Below, piece by piece: positions 1 through 6,687 of a stretch of 42,157 nt of DNA. This DNA is from an uncultured Clostridia bacterium. GTDB taxonomy: Bacteria > Bacillota > Clostridia > Christensenellales > Borkfalkiaceae. The stretch is from the NCBI GenBank assembly GCA_947175485.1, contig CAMWMZ010000008.1:1-42157 (forward strand), written 5' to 3'. The notes beneath the pieces are model-generated. The model worked only from the letters and a program-made list of their open reading frames with translations. It was not told the origin of the DNA and searched no databases. The translations under genes were made by a program, and so were the position numbers. Each line of letters begins with the position of its first letter. The stretch's first letter is position 1.

Positions 1-2
1 AA

Positions 3-83
3 CTCCGCGTTGCAAACCGCGCCGCCGCTTTCACGCTATCAAAAATATAATAACAGCTCCGCGTTGCAAACCGCGCCGCCGCT
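3..83. repeat. 27-bp direct repeat, 54-bp period, at window edge
   Basis: Positions 3-29 and 57-83 are identical over 27 bases, giving a period of exactly 54 bp. The second copy ends where the stop codon of the 82-447 gene begins. The unit is GC-rich and contains short complementary arms (CCGCG/CGCGG) around TTGCAAA, so a weak hairpin is possible. The first copy lies at the left edge, so a longer array outside the window is possible. Confidence 0.75.
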
Positions 84-447
84 AACTCTTCATTTTTATA
101 GTCACCTTCAAGCCGCCCCCGATTCTTTCAACGTTCCCAAGGCTTATGCAGTTAACTATATACATACCCCTCCCGCTCTCCGCCAGCACGTCCGGCAAAG
201 CGGGTCTTATATTCACTCCGTCAAAGCCCGAAGCGGATACGGTTATAACAATCCCTCCGTCGCGTATCTCGCCGCGGAACAAAGCCGCCTCCCCTCCGTG
301 CAAAATCACGTTGGAAATAAGCTCGCACGATACTATTCTGCTTGCAAAAACGTCCTCGTCGCTCACGCCGCCCCGCCTTAAAAAATCGGCGAACCCGCGA
401 ACCCGCTCGGTCATTTCACTTAAATCGTCTACCTTGAACGTTATCAT
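82..447 (-). CDS. Anti-sigma factor, HATPase (RsbW/SpoIIAB-like)
   Basis: A 121-residue GHKL-type ATPase of the RsbW/SpoIIAB class, which binds a SigB/SigF-type sigma factor and phosphorylates a STAS antagonist. The N box is visible as CELISNVILHGG (about residues 41-52) with the Glu and Asn expected for Mg-ATP binding, and a glycine-rich lid is visible as ESGRGMYIV (about 90-98). It is shorter than typical RsbW (about 150-160 residues). Its ATG overlaps the end of the sigma gene by 4 nt (ATGA), which implies translational coupling. It is the last gene of a four-gene operon, after the sigma gene rather than before it. Family is clear; its exact partner is inferred from position. Confidence 0.85.
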   Translation of the reverse strand: MITFKVDDLSEMTERVRGFADFLRRGGVSDEDVFASRIVSCELISNVILHGGEAALFRGEIRDGGIVITVSASGFDGVNIRPALPDVLAESGRGMYIVNCISLGNVERIGGGLKVTIKMKS

Positions 448-1175
448 AACAGCGCTTCCTTCAGCTTTTCAACGATTTTGCGCTCCGCGCGGGAAACAAA
501 CATCTGGCTAACGCCCAAAATCTTCCCCGTTTCCGATTGTGATTTCCCGTCGAGATACCTCAGCTTAATAACCCGCCTTTCCGTGGGATCCAGCTTTTCA
601 ATCTCCGTCCGCAAAGACTCCGCGTCCTCGAAATCCTCGAACACGTTCGTATCAGAAGAAATAACGTCTTTCAGCGCCGTTTCCGATAATCCGTCGTCGC
701 TCTTCACTCCCGCGTCAAGGCTCACCGGCGAGCGGAACTCCAAAGCCTCCACAATAAGCTCCTCGGGATAACCCAATTTTTGCGCAAGCTGTTTAACGGT
801 GGGTTTAACGCCGTTCAGCTTGTAAAATTCCGCCGTCTCCTCTCTCACGCGGGCGGCAACCGAATAAATTCTCCGCGGTATCCGCACCGAACGCGAATAA
901 TCGCGGAAATAGTTTTTTATCATACCGGTGACGGTCGGGGTTATGTAAGTGGTAAACTGATTACCCAAATCGGGGTCGAATTTCTCCACCCCCGCAATGA
1001 GCGCCTCCGACGCAACCTGAAACAAATCGTCGTATTCCACGCCCCTGCCCGAAAACTTCTTCGCAAGTATCTCGGCGATAAACAAATAATTTTCAACAAT
1101 CTTGTTCCTTACGGCAACGTCGCGCGTGCGCCTGTATTCACGGAACAGCCCGTTCGCCTCTTCCGCCGTCATCAT
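444..1175 (-). CDS. RNA polymerase sigma factor, SigB/SigF/SigG family
   Basis: A 243-residue sigma-70-family protein of the stress/sporulation (group 3) type. Region 2 is seen in the stretch with GRGVEYDDLFQVASEALI and FTTYITPTVTGMIKNYFRD (about residues 43-92). Region 3 follows at SVRIPRRIYSVAARV and PTVKQLAQKLGYPEE. Region 4 with its helix-turn-helix lies near the C-terminus (LDPTERRVIKLRYLDGKSQ, then SETGKILGVSQMFVSRAERK). Start and stop both overlap neighbouring genes by 4 nt. SigB/SigF-type factors are held by RsbW/SpoIIAB proteins and freed by STAS antagonists, both encoded here. I see no neighbouring sporulation genes, so a stress or envelope role is as likely as sporulation; the regulon cannot be read from this window. 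Confidence 0.9.
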   Translation of the reverse strand: MMTAEEANGLFREYRRTRDVAVRNKIVENYLFIAEILAKKFSGRGVEYDDLFQVASEALIAGVEKFDPDLGNQFTTYITPTVTGMIKNYFRDYSRSVRIPRRIYSVAARVREETAEFYKLNGVKPTVKQLAQKLGYPEELIVEALEFRSPVSLDAGVKSDDGLSETALKDVISSDTNVFEDFEDAESLRTEIEKLDPTERRVIKLRYLDGKSQSETGKILGVSQMFVSRAERKIVEKLKEALL

Positions 1176-1519
1176 GCCTTCAAAGTCACTTTTTCAATAA
1201 TCTCGCCCCTGCGGGTAATCTCGCAATCGCCCACAAGCGCGGAAATAAGCGCAAGAGAAAGCTCGTTGTCGCCGTTTTCAGGCTTGCCTCCCTCTCCGCT
1301 CACCGTGCAAACAAGCCCGTCTCCGCCGCAAAATACCGCGGTAACCGTGTCAAATCCGCAGTTTTTAAGGATAATCGCGCTCTCTGTCACGCACACCTTG
1401 AAATCCTCCAAAGCGTCCAAATCCATTTCGTGCGCACTGCACACGGCGGAACAAACAAGGCGCAAAGCCGTCATATACTCGCTGTCCGCAAGGTGAAATT
1501 TCACCGTAAATTCTTTCAT
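1172..1519 (-). CDS. Degenerate RsbW-like protein (probable pseudo-ATPase)
   Basis: 115 residues lying between the STAS antagonist and the sigma gene, where RsbW or SpoIIAB normally sits. Its N-terminal half has the expected anti-sigma fold pattern (a helix with ALEDFKVCVTESAIILKNCG around residues 36-55), but the N-box Asn is replaced by Ile and the glycine-rich lid is missing; the C-terminus reads NELSLALISALVGDCEI. I therefore infer a protein that can still bind sigma or the antagonist but probably not ATP. It overlaps both neighbours by 4 nt (ATGA), so it is translated as part of the operon and is not an obvious pseudogene. Assignment rests on position plus residual similarity. Confidence 0.6.
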   Translation of the reverse strand: MKEFTVKFHLADSEYMTALRLVCSAVCSAHEMDLDALEDFKVCVTESAIILKNCGFDTVTAVFCGGDGLVCTVSGEGGKPENGDNELSLALISALVGDCEITRRGEIIEKVTLKA

Positions 1520-1824
1520 GTGCGTATCTCCATCAAAGTATCCAACGCGCAGATATCAAAAAGCTTTTTAACGTTAGGGCGCACCCCTTCCAGCACCATA
1601 TTATGTCCGTCCGCTTTGAGCTTTTTGAAAATCTTAACAAAAGTCCCCAAAGTAGTGCTGTCTATAAACGTAAGCGCGGAACAATCGAAGCTCACGTCCC
1701 TTTTGTCGTGTTCGTAAGCGGCGCAAACCTGCGCATAAAAATCCTCGCTCGTTGCCGCGTCAATCTCGCCCGAAAGCGAAAACACAAGTTTTTCCCCCGC
1801 CGATAAAAGCTTTACCTGTTGCAT
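1516..1824 (-). CDS. STAS-domain anti-sigma factor antagonist
   Basis: A 102-residue single STAS domain of the RsbV/SpoIIAA class. The conserved phospho-acceptor loop is visible as FIDSTTLGTFVK, with the Ser after Asp as the residue normally phosphorylated by the cognate anti-sigma kinase. The start is set at 1824 because AAAGGA lies just upstream of that ATG; an earlier in-frame ATG would add 15 mostly basic residues and has no such site. It is the first gene of the operon, so antagonist, degenerate ATPase, sigma and intact ATPase are made together. In the known switch the unphosphorylated antagonist traps the anti-sigma factor and frees sigma. Confidence 0.88.
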   Translation of the reverse strand: MQQVKLLSAGEKLVFSLSGEIDAATSEDFYAQVCAAYEHDKRDVSFDCSALTFIDSTTLGTFVKIFKKLKADGHNMVLEGVRPNVKKLFDICALDTLMEIRT

Positions 1825-1899
1825 GTCAAATCCTTTTTTCTTTTCTTTATTATATTTATAACCCCGCAACGCTCCAAAAAAACGCGCAAGGCTAAATTA

Positions 1900-1928
1900 A
1901 TTGTATACTTAAATGCGGTTATTGTCAA
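1900..1928 (-). promoter_or_regulatory. Sigma-A promoter of the sigma-module operon
   Basis: On the minus strand TTGACA (1923-1928) and TACAAT (1900-1905) are separated by 17 nt, close to ideal. The start codon of the STAS gene is about 75 nt downstream. The spacer contains ACCGCATTTA (plus-strand 1910-1919), a 10-mer found again in the spacer of the lipoprotein promoter at 30133-30161. Confidence 0.8.
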
Positions 1929-2225
1929 CCTTCGATGTTTCTTAAAAGCTCCGCCGTTAAATAAGGTTTAATCCGCATATCCGCTCCCCTCTTAATGCGG
2001 GCGCGAAATCACACAAGCTTTATTATAACACTCCGCGCAAAACGTATTTAATCGGCAACCGCATATTAAATCGGTAATTGCCTCACTTGTTTCCCCCGCC
2101 AAAGTGTTTCCAAATTCGAGCCTATGCAAAAAGCCAAGCTTTGATTTTTTGCGGTTATAAAACGTTTTTTAATCTTGGCCCGCCTAACAAACGGTTCCTC
2201 TCACAAGCTTTTCACATTATCCCCT
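1929..2225. other. Intergenic region between divergent operons
   Basis: About 300 bases between the minus-strand sigma promoter and the plus-strand citrate synthase promoter. I find no convincing ORF and no riboswitch fold. It is AT-rich and contains CGGCAACCGCATATT at 2053-2067, which also occurs at 11293-11307 in the promoter of the transglutaminase gene. A TATAAT-like box exists on the minus strand near 2021-2026, without a matching -35. Confidence 0.4.
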
Positions 2226-2255
2226 TTGACATAACCGCGGTTTTTATGGTAATAT
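2226..2255 (+). promoter_or_regulatory. Sigma-A promoter of citrate synthase gene
   Basis: TTGACA at 2226-2231 and TAATAT at 2250-2255 with an 18-nt spacer. AAGGAG at 2271-2276 is the ribosome binding site of the following TTG start. Confidence 0.75.
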
Positions 2256-2283
2256 AATTAAAATAACTTAAAGGAGCGGCGTA

Positions 2284-3657
2284 TTGGATTTTAAAGAAGC
2301 GGATTTATTAGTAAAATACACACACAAGATATCCCAGCTTGCAAAACTTGCGGTCGAAAACAATAATATAGAGCCCGCGATGTATGAAAAGTACGACGTT
2401 AAAAGGGGTCTGCGCGACGCAAACGGCAAAGGGGTTTTATGCGGCTTGACGGAAATTTCGGAAGTCACCGCATGGAAAACGGAAAACGGCGTTCATATTC
2501 CCGTTAACGGCACGCTCTGCTACCGCGGCTACAATGTCAAAGACTTAGTCAAAAACACCGTGGAAGAAAACCGTTTCGGCTTTGAAGAAACGGCTTATCT
2601 CCTCCTTTTCGGCAAGCTCCCGTCACTTTCGGAGCTAAACGGCTTTTGCGAAATAATTTCGGAATTCCGTTCGCTCCCGCGCAACTTCGTGCGCGACGTA
2701 ATAATGAAGCAGCCCTCCAAAGATATGATGAACATGCTCGCGCGGTGCGTTTTAAACCTTTACAGCTACGACCCCGACCCGGACAGCGTTTCCATATCCA
2801 ACGTTCTGCGCCAGTGCCTCGCACTCATCGCACAACTTCCTATGCTCGCCGCTTATTCCTATCGGGCGTACCGCTACTACAACACAGACGACGGCTCGCT
2901 CGTAATACATAAACCCGTCTCCGAATATTCCACCGCGCAAAATATTTTGCACGTTCTGCGCAAAGACAGCGCCTTTACGGATTTGGAGGCAAAGGTTTTA
3001 GACGTAGCCCTTATTCTCCACGCAGACCACGGCGGCGGCAACGCTTCCACGTTCACAACCCATCTTGCAACAAGCACGGGCACGGATACGTACTCCTCCA
3101 CCGCGGCTTCGCTCGGCTCGCTCAAAGGCCCTAAGCACGGCGGCGCAAACGTAAAGGTTATGCAAATGCTTGAAAACATAAAAGAAAACGTCAAAAAGCC
3201 CACCCGCGCCGCGGTTTATGATTACGTTGAAAAAATTATAGATAAAAAGGCATTTGATAAAACCGGTCTAGTCTACGGCGTGGGGCACGCGGTTTACACT
3301 CTTTCCGACCCCAGAGCAGAGGTTTTAAAAATTTACGCAGGCAAGCTTGCAAAGGAAAAAGGGCTTGAAGAAGATTTCAGCCTTTATGAAACGGTCGCAA
3401 AAGCCGCGTCCGAAATTATGTGCGAAAAGAAGAATTTACACAAGCCCTTAACCCCCAACGTGGATTTTTATTCGGGCTTCGTATATTCGATGCTCAATCT
3501 CCCCGCCTCTCTATATACTCCGCTTTTTGCAATCGCAAGAATTGCAGGCTGGAGCGCACACCGTATGGAAGAGCTCGTCTGTGGCGGCAAAATCATCCGC
3601 CCCGCATACGAATGCGTGATAGACCGCCGCGAATATATTCCGATTAATAAAAGATAA
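2284..3657 (+). CDS. Citrate synthase
   Basis: A 457-residue citrate/2-methylcitrate synthase, condensing acetyl-CoA with oxaloacetate. The catalytic triad is visible: His285 in GPKHGGAN, His335 in GVGHAVY and Asp393 in NVDFYSGFV; HADHGGGN (about 246-253) is a further family signature. The start is TTG, supported by AAGGAG 7 nt upstream. The gene stands alone with its own promoter and a bidirectional terminator; no other TCA-cycle gene is near, so it may serve a partial cycle feeding 2-oxoglutarate and glutamate. Citrate rather than 2-methylcitrate synthesis is the default call, since no prp genes are present. Confidence 0.93.
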   Translation: MDFKEADLLVKYTHKISQLAKLAVENNNIEPAMYEKYDVKRGLRDANGKGVLCGLTEISEVTAWKTENGVHIPVNGTLCYRGYNVKDLVKNTVEENRFGFEETAYLLLFGKLPSLSELNGFCEIISEFRSLPRNFVRDVIMKQPSKDMMNMLARCVLNLYSYDPDPDSVSISNVLRQCLALIAQLPMLAAYSYRAYRYYNTDDGSLVIHKPVSEYSTAQNILHVLRKDSAFTDLEAKVLDVALILHADHGGGNASTFTTHLATSTGTDTYSSTAASLGSLKGPKHGGANVKVMQMLENIKENVKKPTRAAVYDYVEKIIDKKAFDKTGLVYGVGHAVYTLSDPRAEVLKIYAGKLAKEKGLEEDFSLYETVAKAASEIMCEKKNLHKPLTPNVDFYSGFVYSMLNLPASLYTPLFAIARIAGWSAHRMEELVCGGKIIRPAYECVIDRREYIPINKR

Positions 3658-3666
3658 AATAATTAT

Positions 3667-3702
3667 AAAATCGCCCCCGACATGTGCGTCGGGGGCGATT
3701 TT
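3667..3702. terminator. Bidirectional terminator between convergent genes
   Basis: A perfect 15-bp stem (3667-3681 with 3688-3702) and 6-nt loop, A-run on one side and T-run on the other, between citrate synthase (plus) and the pseudouridine synthase (minus). It should stop transcription both ways. Confidence 0.92.
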
Positions 3703-4514
3703 CAAAGCTCGAACGAGCTTACTAACGTTTTTTCGTTCAGATATTTAAGCTTACCGTTCAAATCAAACGTAAGCTCTTTTGCAACAAGCCTTTGCCTTGC
3801 CGCATTGTATTTTTTGTTTAACGCGCCGTCGCCGTATTTTTCGTCTCCGAGAACGGGGCAGCCGATAAACGCGGTATGCGCGCGTATCTGGTGCGTTTTC
3901 CCCGTGTGTAAAATAATTTCAATAAGCGCAATATCGCCCCTGTTTTCCTTAACCTCGTATTCCGTTATTATCTTTACGCCGCCCGCAGCTTCGTTTTTAA
4001 AAATTTTCACTTCCGCCGCGTTTTCGTTTTTTACAAGGTAAGCCGTCAAAAGCGCGCTCTTTTGCTTAAAACGGTTTTTGCAAAGCGCAATATACTTTTT
4101 ATGAACCCGCCGTTCCTTAAAAGCAGAAAGCAACTCCTCTTCCGCAGCTTTGTTTTTAGCAAAAATAATAAGCCCCTGCGTGTTTCTGTCAAGGCGGTGA
4201 ACCGCATAAAACTCACCCGAACCGCAAAGCTCGCTCAAAAGCCCTTCCGCCGTCACGCCCGAAAGCTTGTCCGCAACAAAAACGTTTTCGTCTTGATAAA
4301 CGGTATAATGGCTTTTTAAGCTCTCCTGTTTTTGCGTCGTGTAGTAGGCTACTTCGTCGCCCGCTTTCAAAAAAGCGTTTCCGTTCACCCGCGCGCCGTT
4401 TACCTTTATATCTTTACAGCGCAGTAAAGCCGCAAGGCAGAACGCGCCTTGCGGATAAACCGTATCCGTGAAATCCTTTAAACTGCAATCGGTTTTTACT
4501 GTAAAACTTTTCAT
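3702..4514 (-). CDS. RluA-family 23S rRNA pseudouridine synthase
   Basis: A 270-residue pseudouridine synthase of the RluA/RluC/RluD family. The catalytic motif HRLDRNTQGLIIFAKN is present with its Asp nucleophile, followed by KKYIALC and, further on, HTGKTHQIRAH. The N-terminal part (about residues 15-60) resembles an S4 RNA-binding domain. The start at 4514 is chosen because this ATG overlaps the feoB stop as ATGA; a longer reading frame would run 51 residues back into feoB. The target position in rRNA cannot be told from sequence alone. Its place after feoB is not functionally explained. Confidence 0.88.
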   Translation of the reverse strand: MKSFTVKTDCSLKDFTDTVYPQGAFCLAALLRCKDIKVNGARVNGNAFLKAGDEVAYYTTQKQESLKSHYTVYQDENVFVADKLSGVTAEGLLSELCGSGEFYAVHRLDRNTQGLIIFAKNKAAEEELLSAFKERRVHKKYIALCKNRFKQKSALLTAYLVKNENAAEVKIFKNEAAGGVKIITEYEVKENRGDIALIEIILHTGKTHQIRAHTAFIGCPVLGDEKYGDGALNKKYNAARQRLVAKELTFDLNGKLKYLNEKTLVSSFEL

Positions 4515-6217
4515 ACCCAATAAAATATAAGATGCACTATGTATCCGCCCAGGAACGCCAAAACCAGCTGTAACACGGCGCATTTTAAAGTGAACTTTAT
4601 CCCCGCTTCCTTGCACGATGCGGAAAACGCGGAAATGCACGCGGGGCAAAACAGCATAAACGTGCACATCGCAAGCGTTGCCGAAAGGTCAAGCCCCGTG
4701 CCTAGCGGCATCAGCATAGAAATCGACGCGGCAACGTTTTCCTTTGCCGCAAACCCGCAAAGCGCCGCATAGGCAAGCCGCCAATCGTTTACGCCCATAG
4801 GATAAAACAGCGGCAAAATTATTCTGCTGAACGCGGCGAGCATGCTTTCGTCCGCCTGAACGTACTCAAACGCAAAAGAAAAATGAGAAAGCGCCCACGA
4901 GCCTACGCTGAACAGCATAACTATTCCCGCCACCTTTATTATAAACCCTTTCACGTAAAAACACAACTTTAACGCAACGGCTTTAAGCCCCGGCAATACA
5001 ATGGGCGTAACCTCGCTCAAAAGCCCCTCGTTACCGCCTTTAAGCAAAAGCGAAATCAAAATCGCAGAGGCAAGCCCCGCAAAATAAAAGCACGTAACCG
5101 CGGGGAAAGGATTTTTAAACAGCGGGGATAAAAACGTTAAAAACACGGGCAACTTCGCCCCGCAGGGCACGAACGGCAAAACGGCGACCGTGCGTTTCTG
5201 TGCCGATGGAGTGGAATATCCGCGCGTCGTAAGTATAGCCGCCGCCGTGCACCCGAAGCCCGAAACAAGCGAAAACGCCGCCCGTCCCGAAAGCTTTGCC
5301 TTTTCAAACAGTCCGTCCGTCGCAAACGCAAGCGCGGAAGTAATTCCGCTTTCGTCAAGCAAAGTCAAAAATAAATATAATATGCAAATCTGCGGAACGA
5401 AAGAAAGCACGCCGCCCGCCCCGCCGAATATTCCGTCCGACACAAGCGAAATAACGGCCTCGTTCTGCATTCGGGAAGTTACCGCCGCCCCGAGCCTTTC
5501 AACCGCGCTTTCGGTCAAGCCCTTTAAAAACGCGCCTATCATAAGAGGATGAAAGGCAAGGAAAAACATTAATATTATGGAAAATATAAAAAACCCAAGC
5601 GCAAAATATCTGTTGTAAAAAAGACGGTCGGTTTTCGAAACGCGCAAATTCCCCGCCGAGTAAGCCGCCGAAAGCGGACAGCTTCCGCCGTCCGCTTTCG
5701 GCGGCGTTCCGCTTTGAATTATCTTTTTAAGCTTTTTCGGGGGGCAGTCCAAAACGGGCGCGCCAAGGTGCGCCGAAAGCTTTTCGGTATCGAGCTTGCC
5801 CCCTCTCTTTTCAAGGCTTGCACGCTTGGTCACATATACAACCGTCGGAGTGCCGAGCGCAATAATCTGGCGGGTCAGGTTCAAGCTGTTTTCCAAAGTA
5901 AGCGCGTCCACAACGTTTATGACAAGGTCTGCGGACTTCACCTCTTCAATCGCGGACCGCTCTTCCATTGAATACGTTCTGAATGCATACGCGCCCGGCA
6001 CGTCCACAAACTCCGTTCCGCCCGAAATTTTCCTCGCGGGAGAGGTGGTAACCCCGTGGAAATTCCCGGTGCGCAGATTGCTCTTTGTCAGCGCGTTGAA
6101 AAGCGTAGTTTTACCCGCGTTCGGATTGCCCGCAAGCACTACCTTCCTTTTCGGAACAGTGCCGGTTTTTGCGCTTTTTCGTGCAATTTCAGGTGATAAT
6201 TTGGTGAAAATTTTCAC
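4511..6217 (-). CDS. feoB: Ferrous iron transporter FeoB, degenerate G4/G5 motifs
   Basis: A 568-residue FeoB, shorter than the usual 650-800. The N-terminal G domain has G1 GNPNAGKTT (30-38) and G3 DVPG (72-75). The G4 motif (NxxD), which sets guanine specificity, is replaced by TKRA (about 130-133), and G5 by CPPKK. The membrane part carries two gate-type repeats, including GFGCTAAAILTTR and, near the C-terminus, FCPACISAFSASCKEAG. Translation starts at GTG 6217, overlapping the feoA stop as GTGA, with GAGG just upstream; an upstream ATG would overlap feoA by 64 nt. It should import Fe(II) across the cytoplasmic membrane together with FeoA. Guanine recognition may be altered or lost. Confidence 0.88.
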   Translation of the reverse strand: MKIFTKLSPEIARKSAKTGTVPKRKVVLAGNPNAGKTTLFNALTKSNLRTGNFHGVTTSPARKISGGTEFVDVPGAYAFRTYSMEERSAIEEVKSADLVINVVDALTLENSLNLTRQIIALGTPTVVYVTKRASLEKRGGKLDTEKLSAHLGAPVLDCPPKKLKKIIQSGTPPKADGGSCPLSAAYSAGNLRVSKTDRLFYNRYFALGFFIFSIILMFFLAFHPLMIGAFLKGLTESAVERLGAAVTSRMQNEAVISLVSDGIFGGAGGVLSFVPQICILYLFLTLLDESGITSALAFATDGLFEKAKLSGRAAFSLVSGFGCTAAAILTTRGYSTPSAQKRTVAVLPFVPCGAKLPVFLTFLSPLFKNPFPAVTCFYFAGLASAILISLLLKGGNEGLLSEVTPIVLPGLKAVALKLCFYVKGFIIKVAGIVMLFSVGSWALSHFSFAFEYVQADESMLAAFSRIILPLFYPMGVNDWRLAYAALCGFAAKENVAASISMLMPLGTGLDLSATLAMCTFMLFCPACISAFSASCKEAGIKFTLKCAVLQLVLAFLGGYIVHLIFYWV

Positions 6218-6435
6218 GGTTTTACCTCGATTTTTTGCGCAATCGATTTTCTTATCCCAACCCTTACCGCCGCGCAAGAAATCAAAACACTGCTCTTTAA
6301 AAGCGAAAAGCTTATAACCTCAATCTTTTCTCCCTCTCGTATTCCAAGGGAGTTAAGCCTTTCCCGCGCCCCGCCCGAAAGGTCGATTTTTGTTATAACT
6401 CCGGTTTCCCCCTGCTTTAAATCAAAAACTCTCAT
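6214..6435 (-). CDS. feoA: FeoA, SH3-like partner of FeoB
   Basis: A 73-residue FeoA protein with the familiar pattern LKQGETGVITKI near the start and RLNSLGIREGEKIEV in the middle, a small SH3-like domain that assists FeoB. It is coupled to feoB by a GTGA overlap. No clear Shine-Dalgarno is seen upstream; a 19-bp palindrome covers the ATG, so initiation may be unusual or controlled. Confidence 0.9.
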   Translation of the reverse strand: MRVFDLKQGETGVITKIDLSGGARERLNSLGIREGEKIEVISFSLLKSSVLISCAAVRVGIRKSIAQKIEVKP

Positions 6436-6450
6436 AGATTAAATCTATGA
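6432..6450. promoter_or_regulatory. 19-bp perfect palindrome over the feoA start codon
   Basis: Arms TCATAGATT (6432-6440) and AATCTATGA (6442-6450) around a single A. The feoA ATG is inside it. The 9-1-9 geometry resembles metal-regulator boxes (Fur or DtxR/MntR class), though the sequence is not a clear match to either consensus. Iron control of feoAB is inferred from context. Confidence 0.55.
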
Positions 6451-6632
6451 AAGTTGTCCGCGTTTAATGTCGTATTTTGTAATTAATCCCGCAAAGAAAA
6501 TCCGCAGATACATTTGCACGTAATTATCGTAAGGTTTGGAATTTGGTAAGCTGTTATGAATAAAATCAAGGCTATCGCGATAAAGCATTAAAACAATTAT
6601 AAATTTACCATTTTTCAACGACGCTTTGAATT

Positions 6633-6671
6633 AAATAACCGCCGTATGCTTACAGCCGACGGCGGTTATTT
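6633..6671. terminator. Hairpin terminator downstream of ileS
   Basis: A perfect 12-bp stem (6633-6644 with 6660-6671) with a 15-nt loop, directly after the ileS stop codon. The T-rich tail is better on the plus strand than on the minus strand, but the place fits the end of the ileS transcript. Confidence 0.65.
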
Positions 6672-6687
6672 TTAAAAAATAATTAAA

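Noticed and set aside
10-381. Plus-strand ORF of 123 codons with repeated QTAPPL
   Set aside because: It lies opposite the clear anti-sigma gene, has no ribosome site, and the repeat comes from the DNA repeat at 3-83.
780-1496. Plus-strand ORF of 238 codons
   Set aside because: It is antisense to the sigma and pseudo-anti-sigma genes and shows no protein family features.
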